A stretch of DNA of 64,000 nucleotides from Zygnema cylindricum (GCA_037447655.1 JBBHKE010000743.1:124001-188000); one strand, 5' to 3'; counted from the stretch's first letter, positions 52,588-64,000 are shown. The notes: generated by a model not told the origin, from the sequence alone. Made by a program: numbers and translations.

Positions 52588-53250
52588 TCATTTCTTAGTA
52601 CTAGTTTCAAAGCCCTTATCATCTAAGACCGACATAGAGATAAGATTTTTGTTCAACTCCGGAATAAAAAGAACATCAGAGAAAGTGACTATGGATGTCT
52701 TTCTATCAACCAGGACCCTCAGATCTACTGATCCCACTGAATTAATGGTCACTATCCTCCCATCCCCATACTCTATCTCTACAGTAGGGATCTTTCTCAT
52801 TTTGGTAAACAATGGTTTTTCTCTACACATATGCATAGAGGCCCGTGAATCAATGATCCATCCTTCTTCAGGAGCTTCTTTCACTCCACCAAAAGCACAC
52901 TTTTGCCTTCTTGGAATCTCCGACTCACCTTTCACCTCCAACTCCTCATTGAGAAGAAGTTCTCCATCGTCATCATCGGCATCCTCTTCCACAACTTGTG
53001 TCGCAACGAACACCTTGTTTTTCCTTCCGGATGGTTTTCCAATCGATTCCTCCTTCAATCTCAACTCCGTCAATTTAGTGCACTCCGCCATGTAGTGTCC
53101 CGGCTTCTTACAAAAATGGCAAAGCCCCTTCGGAGCCCTTGGTGCAGATCCGTCATGGTTTCCTCTTCCTCCTCCACCAAAGTTCCCATAAGGTTTATTG
53201 GAATCCTTACCCCCCCAGTCAGTACCAGTAGCCTCTTTCTGCTTGAACAC
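52588..53250 (-). pseudogene. gag zinc knuckle and protease of CopB
   Basis: CCHC knuckle CHFCKKPGHYMAEC near the N-end, then an acidic linker and the aspartic protease start WIIDSRASMHMC. Family consensus is DSGAS; the active-site Gly is Arg here, so cleavage would be lost. An in-frame TGA (52590-52588) separates it from integrase; CopC has Gly at the equivalent position. Confidence 0.88.
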
Positions 53251-53314
53251 TCTTTCCTCCCCTACGAATCTCTATTGTGCTTTCTCGAACTTAGATCATC
53301 CCCAGAACAGAATT

Positions 53315-54019
53315 CTAGATCCAATGATGATCTGACAAATCCTGGACCCTGTTAACAATGTTCTCATAATCATCTATGAGTTTCATTAGCAAAGTGTTCA
53401 CCTTCTCTTTCTCGGTCTCCCTTTTTCCTGCACTTTCTAACTCCATGAATAACCCAGCCAAATCATTACAGAAATCTAACATCTTTCCCCCTTTGTACAC
53501 ATATGCCTGTACCTTCTGATCTGCCAGCTTTTGCTGCTGAATCGTACTGCTCTTGTAAATGTCGACAAGAGCTTCCCACAACTCGTTTGCCCTCTCCACA
53601 TGAAGATGAGGTGTAGCCACTCCCTGAGTGAGACGCCCGAGAATAAAATGAGTTGCCACGGTATTGTTGAAATCCCAGATTTCAGTATCATTCGCCTCTG
53701 TTTTCTGAACAGGTGCTACTAGAGCCGATCCACTAGCCATCGGTGTGATTTTCTCCTTCCCTTTGTCCGACATGGTGCTTTCTGCAACATCCTCCACCCC
53801 CTCTGCCCCTACATATCCTCCTTTGAACCGAGATCCTCCAAACCCTGGTGGAACTCCCAATTTAGCGGATGGTCGACGCACACGGCCACTCACAACGCCC
53901 CATAGCCGTTTTTCAAACAATGCACCCCTCATCATGGTTTCCCAATAAATGAACCCTGTTCCATTAAAAATGGGCACCCTAGAGGGTGGGCCCATAACTT
54001 GTAATTCTGTGACCTCCAT
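53315..54019 (-). pseudogene. gag N-terminal part of CopB
   Basis: ATG at 54019-54017 lies inside the 5' LTR. MEVTELQVMGPPSRVPIFNG continues across the LTR end (54000) and the primer site. Helical gag (UBN2-like) region with YKGGKMLDFCNDLAGLFMEL and LLMKLIDDYENIVNRV. 234 codons are open to 53315, then a frame change before the zinc-knuckle frame. Capsid protein of the element particle. Confidence 0.88.
53985..53999 (-). promoter_or_regulatory. primer-binding site of CopB (initiator tRNA-Met anticodon arm)
   Basis: On the minus strand AGTTATGGGCCCACC follows the LTR; 14 of 15 bases equal the CopA site. The reverse complement GGTGGGCCCATAAC is the anticodon arm of initiator tRNA-Met. It codes gag residues VMGPP. 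Confidence 0.8.
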
Positions 54020-55118
54020 TGGTACACAGAATGTCCAGCTTATATGAAGCCTCTAGGATAGTATATGCACTTTTGACTTTGACAATAAATAAATCCCACA
54101 CTGGGACGCAAAAACTCTTATTGACTACACCGCTGTGTAGCCTGGACTCCCCTGAGTCCGCTGCAAAAAGAATCATTGAATTTGCTCACCTGAGCATTAA
54201 GTTATGGCTGTTCAAAGACACCATATTTGTACAAATGGCCTCTGGGAGAGAGAGGACTTTTCAATATTTTTCTAAGTCCTGAAAAACTCCTAATAGCTAT
54301 TCTAAACCAATCAAAATAGAGTACCCTAACTATCGTTTATATAAAGTACAGAAGCTGCCGTACTTTATGTATGGATATATTCTGCACCACTCCCAGTCTG
54401 CCACGCGGCAAATAGGTCAACGTCATTCTGTCCCATTTCTCTTCCGGCATCCAATAGGATGATGCCACGTGTCATTTCCTCCCATTTCGCCAAACTACTC
54501 CCATATAGTAGTTCCGGCATACCGGCACTCATGCGTGCCGTTCGTTCGTTTTACGGCGATCGATTTCAGCTGTTGGAATTGACGGCGCGCCGAATAAATG
54601 TTGACCGTTGAATTTCACCGGTCAAAGTTCTGTGTTGACCGTTGAATTTCGACGGTCAATATTCCGTGTTTACTGCTTGAAATTCGTTCTCACTTTGCGA
54701 ACTGTCGATCGCGACATTTAGTTTCGTTCGTCGAAATTAAATGTTTGTTTCATTAATTTTGTGCAGTACTGGATTTCGTGCGGTACCATACGTTCCATGT
54801 TGCGTTTCGCTTTGTAGGATGTTTAAAGGAATGTGCCGTAGATATCAGTTTAAATAAATATCAAATACAATACATGTCACGATTCATCAAGACCTGACGG
54901 TTAATTCGGGTGCCAAGATCGTACGGTGGTTGTCCGTAGGTTTAGGGATCAACTCCAAACGGTGGCAGTATCACTTTTGCAGGAGCCTAATCTTCTGCCT
55001 ATCTCCTCATCTGTGTAAGGCAGACATGGCTGCCTGCCAATTTCAGTGACTACGACAAGTATAAGAACTGCAGGACCCAAAAACAAAAGATAGAACATAA
55101 AATATCTATTTTTCAACA
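54000..55118 (-). repeat. 5' LTR of CopB, includes gag start codon
   Basis: 1,119 bp, minus-strand TGTTGAAAAATAG to CAGAATTACA. The final 20 bases hold ATG and the first gag codons. B-box match GGATCAACTCC on the plus strand (antisense to the element) at 54946-54956. Confidence 0.9.
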
Positions 55119-56673
55119 TTAGTTACCTTACGAGCAACATGTTTCTCCTGTATCTTTTTGCTGCTCTTTCTTCCTCCCTCAAACTCTGAGGCTGGAATAG
55201 AGGGAAGTTTTAGGTTTCTTATTTTTGTCTTATCATCTCCCCTATCCATGGAAGTTGGGTCCGGTTCCTCCACTCCTGTTTCCTCGAAGTCTATAGGAAT
55301 ATGTGAGGTATACGGTAACTCTGGTGTTTTTTGGATCTCCCCTGTATCTGCAATCACTGTCTCACTCATGTCATTTTCAGGAAAAACAGAGTTCTCCTCA
55401 CTTTCAGACTCAAACCTGATTCTTATCTTTTTGGTATATTTGAAGGGGTCGATTCACTTTCCTTCATCCATGACAACTAGGTGTTTGACCAGATCTGTAT
55501 ATCCCTTGACATCCTCATCATATCCTACAAAATATCTGGGTTTTCCTTTAGCATCAAGTTTCCTGTTTTTCCTATCTGTATCTAGACTGTAAACTTGGCT
55601 ACCAAATACTTTAAGGTGAGAGATATCCGGTTTCCTTTTTACCCATCTCTTATAAGGTGTCATACCTTTGACTGATGAGGTAAGGACTCTATTCTTAATA
55701 AAGTTGGCACAGTTCATGGCTTCTGCCCAAAATCTCTTTCCTATTTTCTTGTCAGCGAACATACTGCTTACACTATCTTCTAGTGTTTGGTTTAACCTCT
55801 CAGCTACTCCATTTTGCTCTGGATTATGTGGTACAATTTTCTGGTGGTGAACTCCCTCATCTCTCAAGTATTTCTCAAACTGGTTAGAGGTATATTCTCC
55901 CCCGTTATCAATGATTATTCTTTTAATGGGGGTTCCATGCAACTTCTCACTCCAAGCTTTATATTCTTTGAAGTAAGTTGGTGTTTCAGACTTGGTTTTT
56001 AGGAAGTCGACTCTAGAATATCTGGACCAGTCATCATTAATTGTCAACATATACCTTTTCCCTCCAACTGAGGGTACCCTTGCTGGTCCCCAAATATTTG
56101 TGTGGATCAAATCTAGTACCTTTTCTCCCCTATATGCGGCGACTTTAGGGAAAAAAATTTGTGACCTATACCTTGGGCAGAGCCACTACAATCATTTACC
56201 ATTTCATTATCACTTAACAGAATGCCTTCTACTACACCAAGTTTTTTCATTTCCCTCAATCTATCAAAATGCACATGCCCTAGTCGCTTATGCCAAATCA
56301 TCAATTTTGGTACACCAACATAGTAAGCATTCTTCTTTTCATTACGCAGGTTAAGCCTTAACATTCCTTAGCTACCCTTATCTGCAGTGAAGTAAACTTC
56401 ATCCCCATACTTAGCTGTAAAGACTCCCTTTCTAGTGAAGGTATCAAACTCTTTGTTATCTAACATAGATGTAGAGACAAGATTTTTACTCAGCTGAGGA
56501 ATATAGAGCACATTTGAGAAAGTAAGTATAGAACTCTTACCCTCTACTAAAACTTTTAGATCTACTGATCCCACTAGATTTGTAGTAACCACTCTCCCAT
56601 CCCCATACTCTATTTCTACAGTAGGGATTTTCCTTAGCTTAGTGAAGAGGTCCTTGTCACGACACATATAAAT
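55119..56673 (-). mobile_element. truncated copia element CopC (protease-integrase part)
   Basis: Collinear with CopB 51240-52800. From right to left: protease-downstream region (RKIPTVEIEYGDGRVVT), the pre-integrase segment WHKRLGHVHFDRL (56364-56113), and integrase 56110-55454 with DDE residues visible (IHTNIWGP where CopB has HTDIWGP, so the first Asp is Asn; DNGGEYTSNQFE; NGVAERLNQTLEDS) and FWAEAMNCANFIKNRVLTS intact. The linker frame is 55369-55119. It ends abruptly at the CopB LTR on one side and at the N gap on the other. RT, RNase H, gag and its own 5' LTR are not present. Confidence 0.9.
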
Positions 56674-56683
56674 NNNNNNNNNN
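56674..56683. other. assembly gap (10 N)
   Basis: Ten Ns interrupt CopC. Sequence to the right (TGAAAGACTTTTCCGTAC on) is not copia, so the gap joins unlike sequences and its true length is unknown. An open frame drawn across it is an artefact. Confidence 0.99.
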
Positions 56684-56820
56684 TGAAAGACTTTTCCGTA
56701 CATAGTCGTACCGCAGCCCCAGTGGCCGAGCTCCACGAAATTACTGAACAGAAAGTCCATTGCGCGGTATTGATTCGCTATGCTTACGTACCGCGAGCTT
56801 GGGGCTTTCCGTACGAAGCA

Positions 56821-57267
56821 TAGTTAAAAAGTAGGCGTTTTTTGGTAGGCCTTTAGTAGGCCGCCTTTAGCGTAAGTTGTGTTACGGGCTTTCCATGTGA
56901 TCTTCTTAGATCGCTACTTTCATCAGCGACCGTCCGATCGTCCGAATCTGACGATAGTTCTATCGTAAGTTGTGTTATGGGCTTTTCATGTGATCTTCGT
57001 AGATCGTTACTTTCATCAACGACCGTCAGATCGTCCAAATCTGACGGTTTAAATAAAACGTTGCTCAAAACTCACAGAAAAAGATTTTTTTGTCCGATTT
57101 TTTTTTCAAATTTAGACATGACATTTAATTCTCTATCGATCCATGTGCAACTCAACCCTATTACTATTTTATTTCACTTTGCGGCCAATAAAATATGGGT
57201 CTTAAGGCCATATTGTTTGCATACAATAGGCATATTGTATGGGCGTACGGCACCTACTTTTGAACTA
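56821..57267. mobile_element. hAT-like MITE, copy 2
   Basis: TAGTTAAAAAGTAGGCG to CACCTACTTTTGAACTA, homologous to 43647-44100, including the internal GATCTTCTTAGATCGCTACT repeats. Flank duplication not evident. Confidence 0.75.
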
Positions 57268-57962
57268 TGGTCTTAAGCCTAGTTGTTCAGATCGCACGAT
57301 TTTTTCCTTTTTTGCGATTGAAACGTATAATTCGTGACTTTTGAAAAAATCGGAAAAAAATCGTAATGTACTTTTTGTTCGGTACTCTGTACGGACAATT
57401 TACGTAAAAAGTACAGCGTTTCCCGTAAAATGTACGAATTTTTACGGTAATGTACGGAATTTGACGAAAACATACGTCGCAGTTATTAGTATTTTTTGTC
57501 TAGTAAACTGAACAGAAATTTCACGTAACATGTACGTAATTTTTCGAAAATGTACGGACAGTTTCGAATAGAGACGTTTGAAATGTCACACTATTTGCGC
57601 GCGGTAAGTTTGAAAAATGTACGAACGTCTTCTTCAATTATTTTTGAAAGAAGCCGCCATGGAATGTTGAAAATCTGCTAGGAATCTGCCTGATAGTATT
57701 AGACAGACGGATTTTGACAAAAATATTGCGTTGGCCAATATTTGAGCCTGGCTATACGCTCTTCCATTATAGCCTATTTTGCATTTGTAACGGAAAACTT
57801 TCAAACTGCGGTATTATTTAAAATTCATTTTTGTTTACATGTACGGAATAGTACGGACAAAAAATCATTAACTATTTTTACTATTTTTTCAAAAGGTTCA
57901 ATGCGTTTGTTACGTATAATTCGTCGAGATTAAATCGTTCGCACTAAACGCCGTGAACAACT
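57268..57962. other. GTACGG-rich non-coding segment inserted in MITE-like sequence
   Basis: Flanked on both sides by CTATGGTCTTAAG. Contains many GTACGG/ACGTAA motifs in both orientations and no coding frame. It resembles an insertion between two pieces of the neighbouring MITE family. Confidence 0.4.
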
Positions 57963-58040
57963 ATGGTCTTAAGGTCATATTGTATGTTTTGCATACAATA
58001 GGCATATTGTATGGGACTATTTTCACCTACTTTTGAACTA
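57963..58040. mobile_element. right-end fragment of the hAT-like MITE
   Basis: GGTCTTAAGGTCATATTGTA to CACCTACTTTTGAACTA, equal to the last about 80 bp of 56821-57267. Confidence 0.7.
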
Positions 58041-58362
58041 TGGTTTGAACGCAATATCTATACCATACATGTCCAATTCGTACGGATTTAGACTTTTTTA
58101 CGAAAACTACGTAGTATTCGTTTGTTTCGTAGCTTTCGTAAATTTTGTACGTCTAAACTACAAATACTGTACGGACAATTTCAAAAAAAGAGACGTTGGT
58201 TCATTTACGCGCGCAAATTTTCATTTGTCCTCCACTCCTCTTTCATACTCTTTCACACTCTTCCTTCACAAGAAGCCACCATTGGAGACGCTATAAAATC
58301 GACCATTAAACTTGTCATTGAACCCACCCTTCAAGTTTCCACGAATCGAAAGAGAAGAATCC

Positions 58363-60324
58363 ATGCCTAGGCCACGAGGAATCAAGTGGGATCACGTTAA
58401 GGCTCTAGACGGAGAGTTGCTTGGAAATAACAAAATATGCATATGTGTTTACTGCAATTTTGAATATTATGGTCAAGCAACTAGGATTAGAAACCATCTG
58501 CTTGGAAATATTAAAAGTGGGGGCATTAGAGACTGCATTTTATGTCCGCATGAAGTGCAAGCGGAGTTAAATGCATCAGAAACTGCAAAATCTTCTCATG
58601 GCTCTCAGAAACGTGTCATATCCGATTTGGATGAACTCACTAGATGTCCTAGATTTGTATCTAGCCAAAGTAGCAAAGTACAAGGTGTTCAGACAAAAAT
58701 AAATAATGTATTCAATATGCATAACAAAAAAGAGGTGGATGTAGCATGGGCAAAGGCTTTCTTTGCCAATGGTTTGCCGTTTCAACTATTAGACGACCCA
58801 TATTTTAAGGCAGCAGTGAAGAAGACTGAAGATATATGGTCGATTACAAGTTACCGCACAAGAATACCATGAGAAATCGCCTTTTTTCTGAGAAGAAAGC
58901 AACGATAACTAGCGATTTGGCAAGCTACTTGGAGACCATAAAAATCACTGGTGCCTCAATCACATCAGACGGTTGGACGACCGTTGATGATACGCCTCTC
59001 CTAAACATTTTAGCTGTCACCCCCAAAGGTGACATGTTTCTCAAGGCGGAGGACACTCGAGGGAAAATCAAAGATGCTGAATATGTTTGTCAAGTGTTAG
59101 AGAAAGGAGTTCTTGCGGTGGGGGTCAAGCATGTGGTACAAGTTGTGACAGATTCTGCTCTTGTGAACAAGGCTGCCCCCTCAATGCTCATGGAAAAATA
59201 TCCCTCCATCACGTGGACACCATGCGCTGCCCACGTATTGGACCTAATGTTGGAGGATTGGGGCAAATTATCATTTATTTCAACACCTGTCCGAGAAGCG
59301 AAAGAGGTGTTGAAATTTATCATAAATCATCACATGACTGCAGCCTTGTTTCACAAAATATCCAAACTTAGGCTTTTGAAACCTGGAGAGACAAGGTAAG
59401 GTTTGCTACAAAATTATCATGCTACAGAGGTTTTTAGCGGTGAAGGATAGCTTAGAGATCTTGATGTTTGATGATGCTTACAAACAGTGGTTATTGTAGT
59501 CTACATAAAAGTTAGAGGGTGCGAAGATTAAAGGCTTTATCCTGAACCCGGAGTTTTGGACGAGAGTGACTGAGACTGTGACAGTTTCAGAGCCTGTAGT
59601 GCGGCTGATGAGGGAGTGCGACAAAGGGAGCCCAAACGTGGGGAAGGTTTATCATGGATTTTACACTATTGGGGAGTTCTTAGTGAAGTTATTCAACAAT
59701 GGAGGAGCGCGAAATTACGAAGGCTTGCAGATTTTAGAGGAGTTGAAGGTGTCTTTCATCGCCAGAAGGGAGATGGCACATAGTCCTATATATGATGTTG
59801 GCTTTGTACTCGATCCCGAGTACCAAAGTGATGTGTATGGTCAACTTTCAAATGTGAAAATAATGGAAGGTTTTCAAAGTATGCTTGATAAGATGTTACC
59901 TGATGTGGCGGACCAGGCTGCGGCCTACTCTGAGTTGTCTAAGTTTAAAGGTTTTGAGGGCATATTTGGGAGGGAGGTGACAAGGACTTGTGCTTAGCAG
60001 ATGCCAGGGTGGAAGTGGTGGCAGCAGTTTGAGGCTATCACCCCTATCTTACAAAAAGTAGCAATTAGGATCCTTGCTCAGTGCACGGTTGCCAGCTCAA
60101 GTGAGAGGAATTGGTCAACATATGACCATATTCACTCTAAGAAAAGGAACCGGTTAATAGCTAAAAGAGCCAATGATTTGGTTTGGGTTTTTAGCAATCT
60201 CAGATTATTACTGAACACCAGGGATGTTAATTATGAAGAGGAAATGGTAGCATGGGAGGAAGAAGAAGGGGAGGTAGGGGAAGAGGAGTTTGATGAAGAC
60301 ATGTTTGACGTAGATTTGGAGTAA
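58363..60324 (+). pseudogene. plant-type hAT transposase (BED zinc finger, DUF659, dimerisation domain), inactivated
   Basis: Cut-and-paste transposase of the hAT superfamily. ATG 58363. The BED-type finger WDHVKALDG ... CVYCNFEYYG ... RNHLLG lies at residues about 9-50. WAKAFFANGLPFQLLDDPYF follows. A frameshift near 58838-58850 leads into the DUF659/RNase-H-like core (SDGWTTVDDTPLLNI with catalytic Asp, VTDSALVNKAA, TPCAAHVLDLMLED). It breaks at 59397 where GETR meets a short insertion (TAAGG) and an A-run indel before MLQRFLAVKDSLEI in another frame, then TAG and TAA at about 59500-59515. The last block (59530-60324) has TVTVSEPVVRLMRECDKG, an in-frame TAG at 59995-59997, and the hAT C-terminus (ASSSERNWSTYDHIHSKKRN). 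At least four disabling changes, so inactive. Terminal inverted repeats were not identified. Confidence 0.93.
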
Positions 60325-60336
60325 AGAGAGATAGGG

Positions 60337-60339
<3 letters not shown>

Positions 60340-60400
<61 letters not shown>
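60340..60400. repeat. (TA)n microsatellite
   Basis: About 30 uninterrupted TA units, 15 bases after the hAT stop codon. Confidence 0.98.
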
Positions 60401-60404
<4 letters not shown>

Positions 60405-60674
60405 CCCTACAATGAGTTGACATATTTTTAATGTGAGAATTAAACCATATCCCTCTGATTAATACGTAGTTTGTTTTGATTTGCTTCAATGTTTACTTTG
60501 TCATTTTTGATTGTGGACATGGTTTTTTTTATCGTTGACATTTTTTAACAAAGCCATGTTGTACCAACATTGAGGCAGTATGGTCGCTAGTTCAGCCATG
60601 TAAAAGGGGTGATGAAATAACTCACAAGGGGTGCTACAGTCAGACTAGCAATGCACAAAATCAAATTACATCTT

Positions 60675-61135
60675 GCTGCGTTGCTATGCTGCCATAGACA
60701 TGCTGCGTTGATATGCTACGCTACGCTATGGCATAGCGTTGCTATGTTGCTGCGTTGCTATTGCTGCATTGCTATGCTGTCATGGACATGCTGCGTTGCT
60801 ATGCTACGCTACGCTATAGCATAGCGTTGCTATGCTGCTGCGTTGCTATTGCTGCGTTGTTATGCTGCCATGGACATGCTGCGTTGCTATGCTACGTTGC
60901 GCTATGGCATAGCGCTGCTATGCTGTAGCGTTGGTATTGCTGCATTGCTATGCTGCCATGGACATGCTGCGTTGCTATGCTACGCTACGCTATAGCATAG
61001 CGTTGCTATGCTGCTGCGTTGCTATTGCTGCAATGCTATGCTGCCATGGACATGCTGCGTTGCTATGCTACGCTGCGCTATGGCATATCGTTGCTATGCT
61101 GCTGAGTTGCTATTGCTGCGTTGCTATGCTGCCTT
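60675..61135. repeat. 88-bp tandem array, about five units
   Basis: CATGGACATGCTGCG (first copy CATAGACATG) starts at 60693, 60781, 60869, 60957 and 61045, an exact 88-bp period. Units are built from shorter TTGCTATGCTGC motifs and contain the near-palindrome TACGCTACGCTATGGCATAGC. No gene. Confidence 0.95.
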
Positions 61136-61329
61136 GCTGCGCTAGTCTCAACCCACTAAGTCCTTGTATACTAGCCACCAGGCAGTTTGGTCGCTGGTTC
61201 AGCGACGAGGCAGTCTGGTCACTGGTTTGTTGCACGATTCAGTTTTTAGGGTTTGAATATTTAACTATTTAAATTTGAAAAGTACAAAAAGTACGAATTT
61301 TACCTACGAATTTTAAAAGTTTGAAATTG

Positions 61330-61430
61330 TTTTATGCGCACGGAACGTAGTATTCGTTAGTTTACTCCGTGCGTTTTATGCGCACGGAACGTAGTATTCG
61401 TTAGTTTACTCCGTGCGTTTTATGCGCATA
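61330..61430. repeat. 44-bp tandem repeat with inverted ends
   Basis: TTTTATGCGCACGGAACG starts at 61330 and 61374, and a partial third copy at 61418. Each unit has CGCACGGA ... TCCGTGCG, an 8-bp inverted repeat. Confidence 0.92.
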
Positions 61431-62320
61431 GGACATCTATGATCTATACCAGCGGAGGTAATTAATGACTCGTACATGACTCGTACAGAGGGCATTATTA
61501 TGTACTACCCAAAATTTCAAAACGGAACGACAAAAAGGCGGCGACAATCTTTGATGGTGGGAGTGTGACGGGATAATTTCAGCGGATTCGCATCCACCCT
61601 GGCGGAAGGCACATGGCCCATGCGACGTGTACGCACATAAACGCGCGCTCGTCGTGTAATTTTTTTCTTTTTCCACGCGGCCCATTTTTTCACGTTCAAG
61701 TCAAAGTGTTCGCCATAGGTCGCCACAGACAGTAGGGTTAGCGATATGGCGTCTCGGATAAAAAGTGTAATGGCATTGGACGGTCAGAGTTTAAACCTAC
61801 AACCTTGCAAGTTTTTCCGTAAAGATGTTTTTCTTGGGAAAAAAAATTGGTACGAACATGTACGAAACGGTACGACCCTCAGTAAACACCCCCACTTTTT
61901 CGCTAATGGAAGGCCACGCTAAAAAGAAGACAAAATTGAAAATTTAATACGCACGGTAAATGTGGTGTGTATGTCACGACTATGTACGTCCAATGTCATT
62001 ATTCTGTAACTTTTTTTCGATGTTCTCTGTTTCTGCCGCGCTTATAATTGGTACAAATTTTAGGGTTTAAAAACTTAGCGTCAAAAACTTTGTATCATTC
62101 TTCGTACCAAATGATTTACCTGTTGCAAGTATGCAATAAATATGCTCTTCTCGCTTATTGTATTCAGCCTTTTTCTATTTTTTTCTAATTCTTAAAGAAA
62201 AAGAAAAAACAGGGAGAACTTTTTCCTTTTTTCCTTTTTTTTCGTCATATTCCATGTTCCCATCTGTGACGTGACAACTTTTACAGAAAATGGATCCGGC
62301 CGGCTTCCATATATCACTAT
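61431..62320. other. no gene seen
   Basis: Mixed sequence with scattered GTACG motifs. Minus-strand frames near 61440-61726 are short and without recognisable family features. Confidence 0.4.
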
Positions 62321-62324
62321 TCCC

Positions 62325-62430
62325 TCCTTCCCCCTTCCCCTTCCCCCCCCCTCCTCCCCTCCCCTCCCTCTCCACCCCCTTCCCCTCCCCCTCTCCCTCT
62401 CCCTCTCCCTCTCCCTCTCCCTCTCCCTTC
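62325..62430 (+). repeat. CCCCTCCC/CCCTCT tract
   Basis: C/T-only sequence ending in six CCCTCT units. Pro/Ser-rich frames are repeat translations. Confidence 0.9.
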
Positions 62431-63540
62431 CCGAGCCGCCTCGGGATTGAGACTCCAGCTGTGAGTCAAAATTTGCGAATTCGATAAAGTCAAAAATTCC
62501 AAATTGAGTGTTTTTTTTCGCTGCTGAAACTAGTGGTCGATTTCAATTCGTTGCATTCCGATTTTTAAGACGATTTTCAAGACGATTTTCCGTCTGTAGT
62601 TTTGGTTAGCGATCAAGAATTGGTCGAACTTCTGAATTAACATGTGAAAAAATACGTTTTTGTTTTGAAACAAAAAACTGTTTCCTGTAGCGAACTGCTG
62701 TTTCCTTCAATTTGAAAAATGGTCTACAAAGAAAAAAACGTAGAGATGTTTACAATTCCTTTAATATTCGCTTACAATTTTGTGCTGTTGCATTTCCCAA
62801 AGAGTTCCATAAAAAACAAAATCAGGAAAACGACATAAAAACATAAGGCCCCGAGTACTGTTCTATCCCTTGGCTGAAAAATTTCGACGATTTGAAATAA
62901 GCTTCTTTTTTACATAGTTCTCCCTGTATTGCTTTAATCTTCTTACTTATTTTTGTTTTGTCGAGTAAGTAAAGCTGAACGGACGAAAGTTGGTACTTTG
63001 GCTTTTCAAATGCGTTCTACAATGCCGTTTTTTACTTTAGCTATGCAGTTAAATTGTGAGGAGGTGTACAGTATGAACATAGTTGTTCAATTCGTGCGAA
63101 TTTTTCCTTTTTTAAGATTTCTACGTATTATTCGTTAGTTTGATACATTTTCGTTAATATTCGTTTGGTACTTATTGTACGGAAAACTGAACGGAAAACT
63201 GCACGGAATTTTTACTTTTTTAGTTTTTTTAGTGCATTGAAAATTTTGAATTTTGAACATGAGCCGTTTTCTTCTCCCTATTAGAGACCTCGCATTTACA
63301 GTTTTTCAGACACAGGAATTTACGGAATCTAGAACTACGGTGCAATACCTGCACAAAAATAAGTTCAAGCTCAAAATAACTCGTGTAGAGTTCGTTTTTA
63401 AAGTTCATAAATATGTTTTTGATTTTAATACCCAGTATTAGTGCTGGTAATTCAACCTATTTATTGTTTTCAAACAAGATGCGTTTTCCATAGTTTCTTG
63501 TTTTGTCGTTCCAAAGACATTTGTAATTCACCTGAAAATG
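62431..63540. other. no gene seen
   Basis: AT-rich sequence with no coding or repeat feature that I can support. Confidence 0.4.
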
Positions 63541-64000
63541 AGACTGCTCGAATGAAGTTAGTTCATATTAAAACTACTTACTGATGACTATTTATAAATA
63601 ATCCGTAATGACTGATAAATATTTACTATTTACTAATTTCTAATTACTGGCGACTAACTACAAACGACTAACTATTAGTTACTGATTACTAACTCCTAAT
63701 TACCACTAATTACCTATTAATAGTTAACTTTTAATAATTGTCTGCTACTGAAAGCTGATTGCTAATAACTAATCGCAAACAAGTAATCCTGCTATTAACT
63801 AAGTATCTGTTCATTACTAATTTATATTACTGTTACATCCACTATCACCAACACAACAACTATTACCATGACTATTCCTACAACTACCACCAATACCATC
63901 ACTGCTATTCTTACTATTTTAGTACTAAACCATTCCGACCACTATTAGTACCACTGTTGATGTTGTTGTTGTTGATGCTGTTTTTAATTATTAATTACTC
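63541..64000. repeat. degenerate TACTAATTACTAAC low-complexity region
   Basis: Short imperfect repeats of ACTAATTACT/ACTACTATTACC, shifting to TGTTGTTGTTGATG at the window end. Confidence 0.7.

Larger units (their letters stand above)
48403..55118 (-). mobile_element. full-length Ty1/copia element CopB, mutated
   Basis: 6.7 kb on the minus strand. LTRs 54000-55118 (5') and 48403-49621 (3'), both TG...CA. Primer site, gag, protease, integrase, reverse transcriptase and RNase H are in Ty1/copia order and the polypurine tract is intact. Frameshifts and stops interrupt the single gag-pol frame. Outer flanks are TGCGT (48398-48402) and TTAGT (55119-55123), not a duplication. The right flank is internal sequence of another copia copy, CopC. 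Confidence 0.93.

Noticed and set aside
56368-56760. Open frame running across the N gap
   Set aside because: The part upstream of the gap is unrelated to copia, so the fusion is an assembly artefact.
60931-61272. Cys/Ala/Leu-rich 113-codon frame
   Set aside because: Translation of the 88-bp tandem array.

Overview
The window is repeat-dense, intron-rich nuclear DNA from a eukaryote of the green lineage. Both alpha-tubulins carry plant/green-alga signatures ([22 protein letters not shown]) and Lys40, the acetylation site typical of lineages that build flagella. Together with very large introns and abundant plant-type hAT and Ty1/copia elements, this suggests a streptophyte alga, perhaps a charophyte such as Chara. 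That is inference, not proof.

Layout. 1-6.75 kb: a decayed pogo/DDE_1-type transposase gene in four exons, with an unknown acidic/coiled-coil ORF in its first intron and GCGACGA palindromic repeats around it. 8.9-13.3 kb: an internally deleted Ty1/copia element (CopA) with a perfect 5-bp TSD. 13.9-15.0 kb: a related solo LTR. 15.5-16.8 kb: a TA-target MITE split by a PIF/Harbinger-like MITE. 18.0-24.5 kb: an intact nine-exon host gene for a VTT-domain (TVP38/TMEM64/DedA-like) membrane protein, whose introns are full of CT tracts. 28.4-32.2 kb and 35.4-37.9 kb: two tandem alpha-tubulin genes with identical intron positions. The second looks intact (451 aa). The first lost the normal C-terminus after Trp407. 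38.2-48.4 kb: a large inverted repeat (arms about 1.9 kb once insertions are discounted) whose loop holds nested foldback elements, MITEs and hAT elements. 48.4-55.1 kb: a full-length but mutated minus-strand copia element (CopB), joined to a truncated second one (CopC, 55.1-56.7 kb) that ends at a 10-N assembly gap. 56.8-60.3 kb: a hAT MITE and a plant-type hAT transposase pseudogene. 60.3-64 kb: microsatellite, 88-bp and 44-bp tandem repeats and low-complexity DNA.

Three host genes are supported: the VTT protein and the two tubulins. The rest is mobile-element biology. The most distinctive signal is shared by the copia family. Every LTR seen (four from elements, one of them solo, plus none contradicting) ends with the gag start codon and its first codons. 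The primer-binding site directly after the LTR is complementary not to a tRNA 3' end but to the anticodon arm of initiator tRNA-Met, as in Drosophila copia half-tRNA priming, so the primer site is also gag coding sequence.
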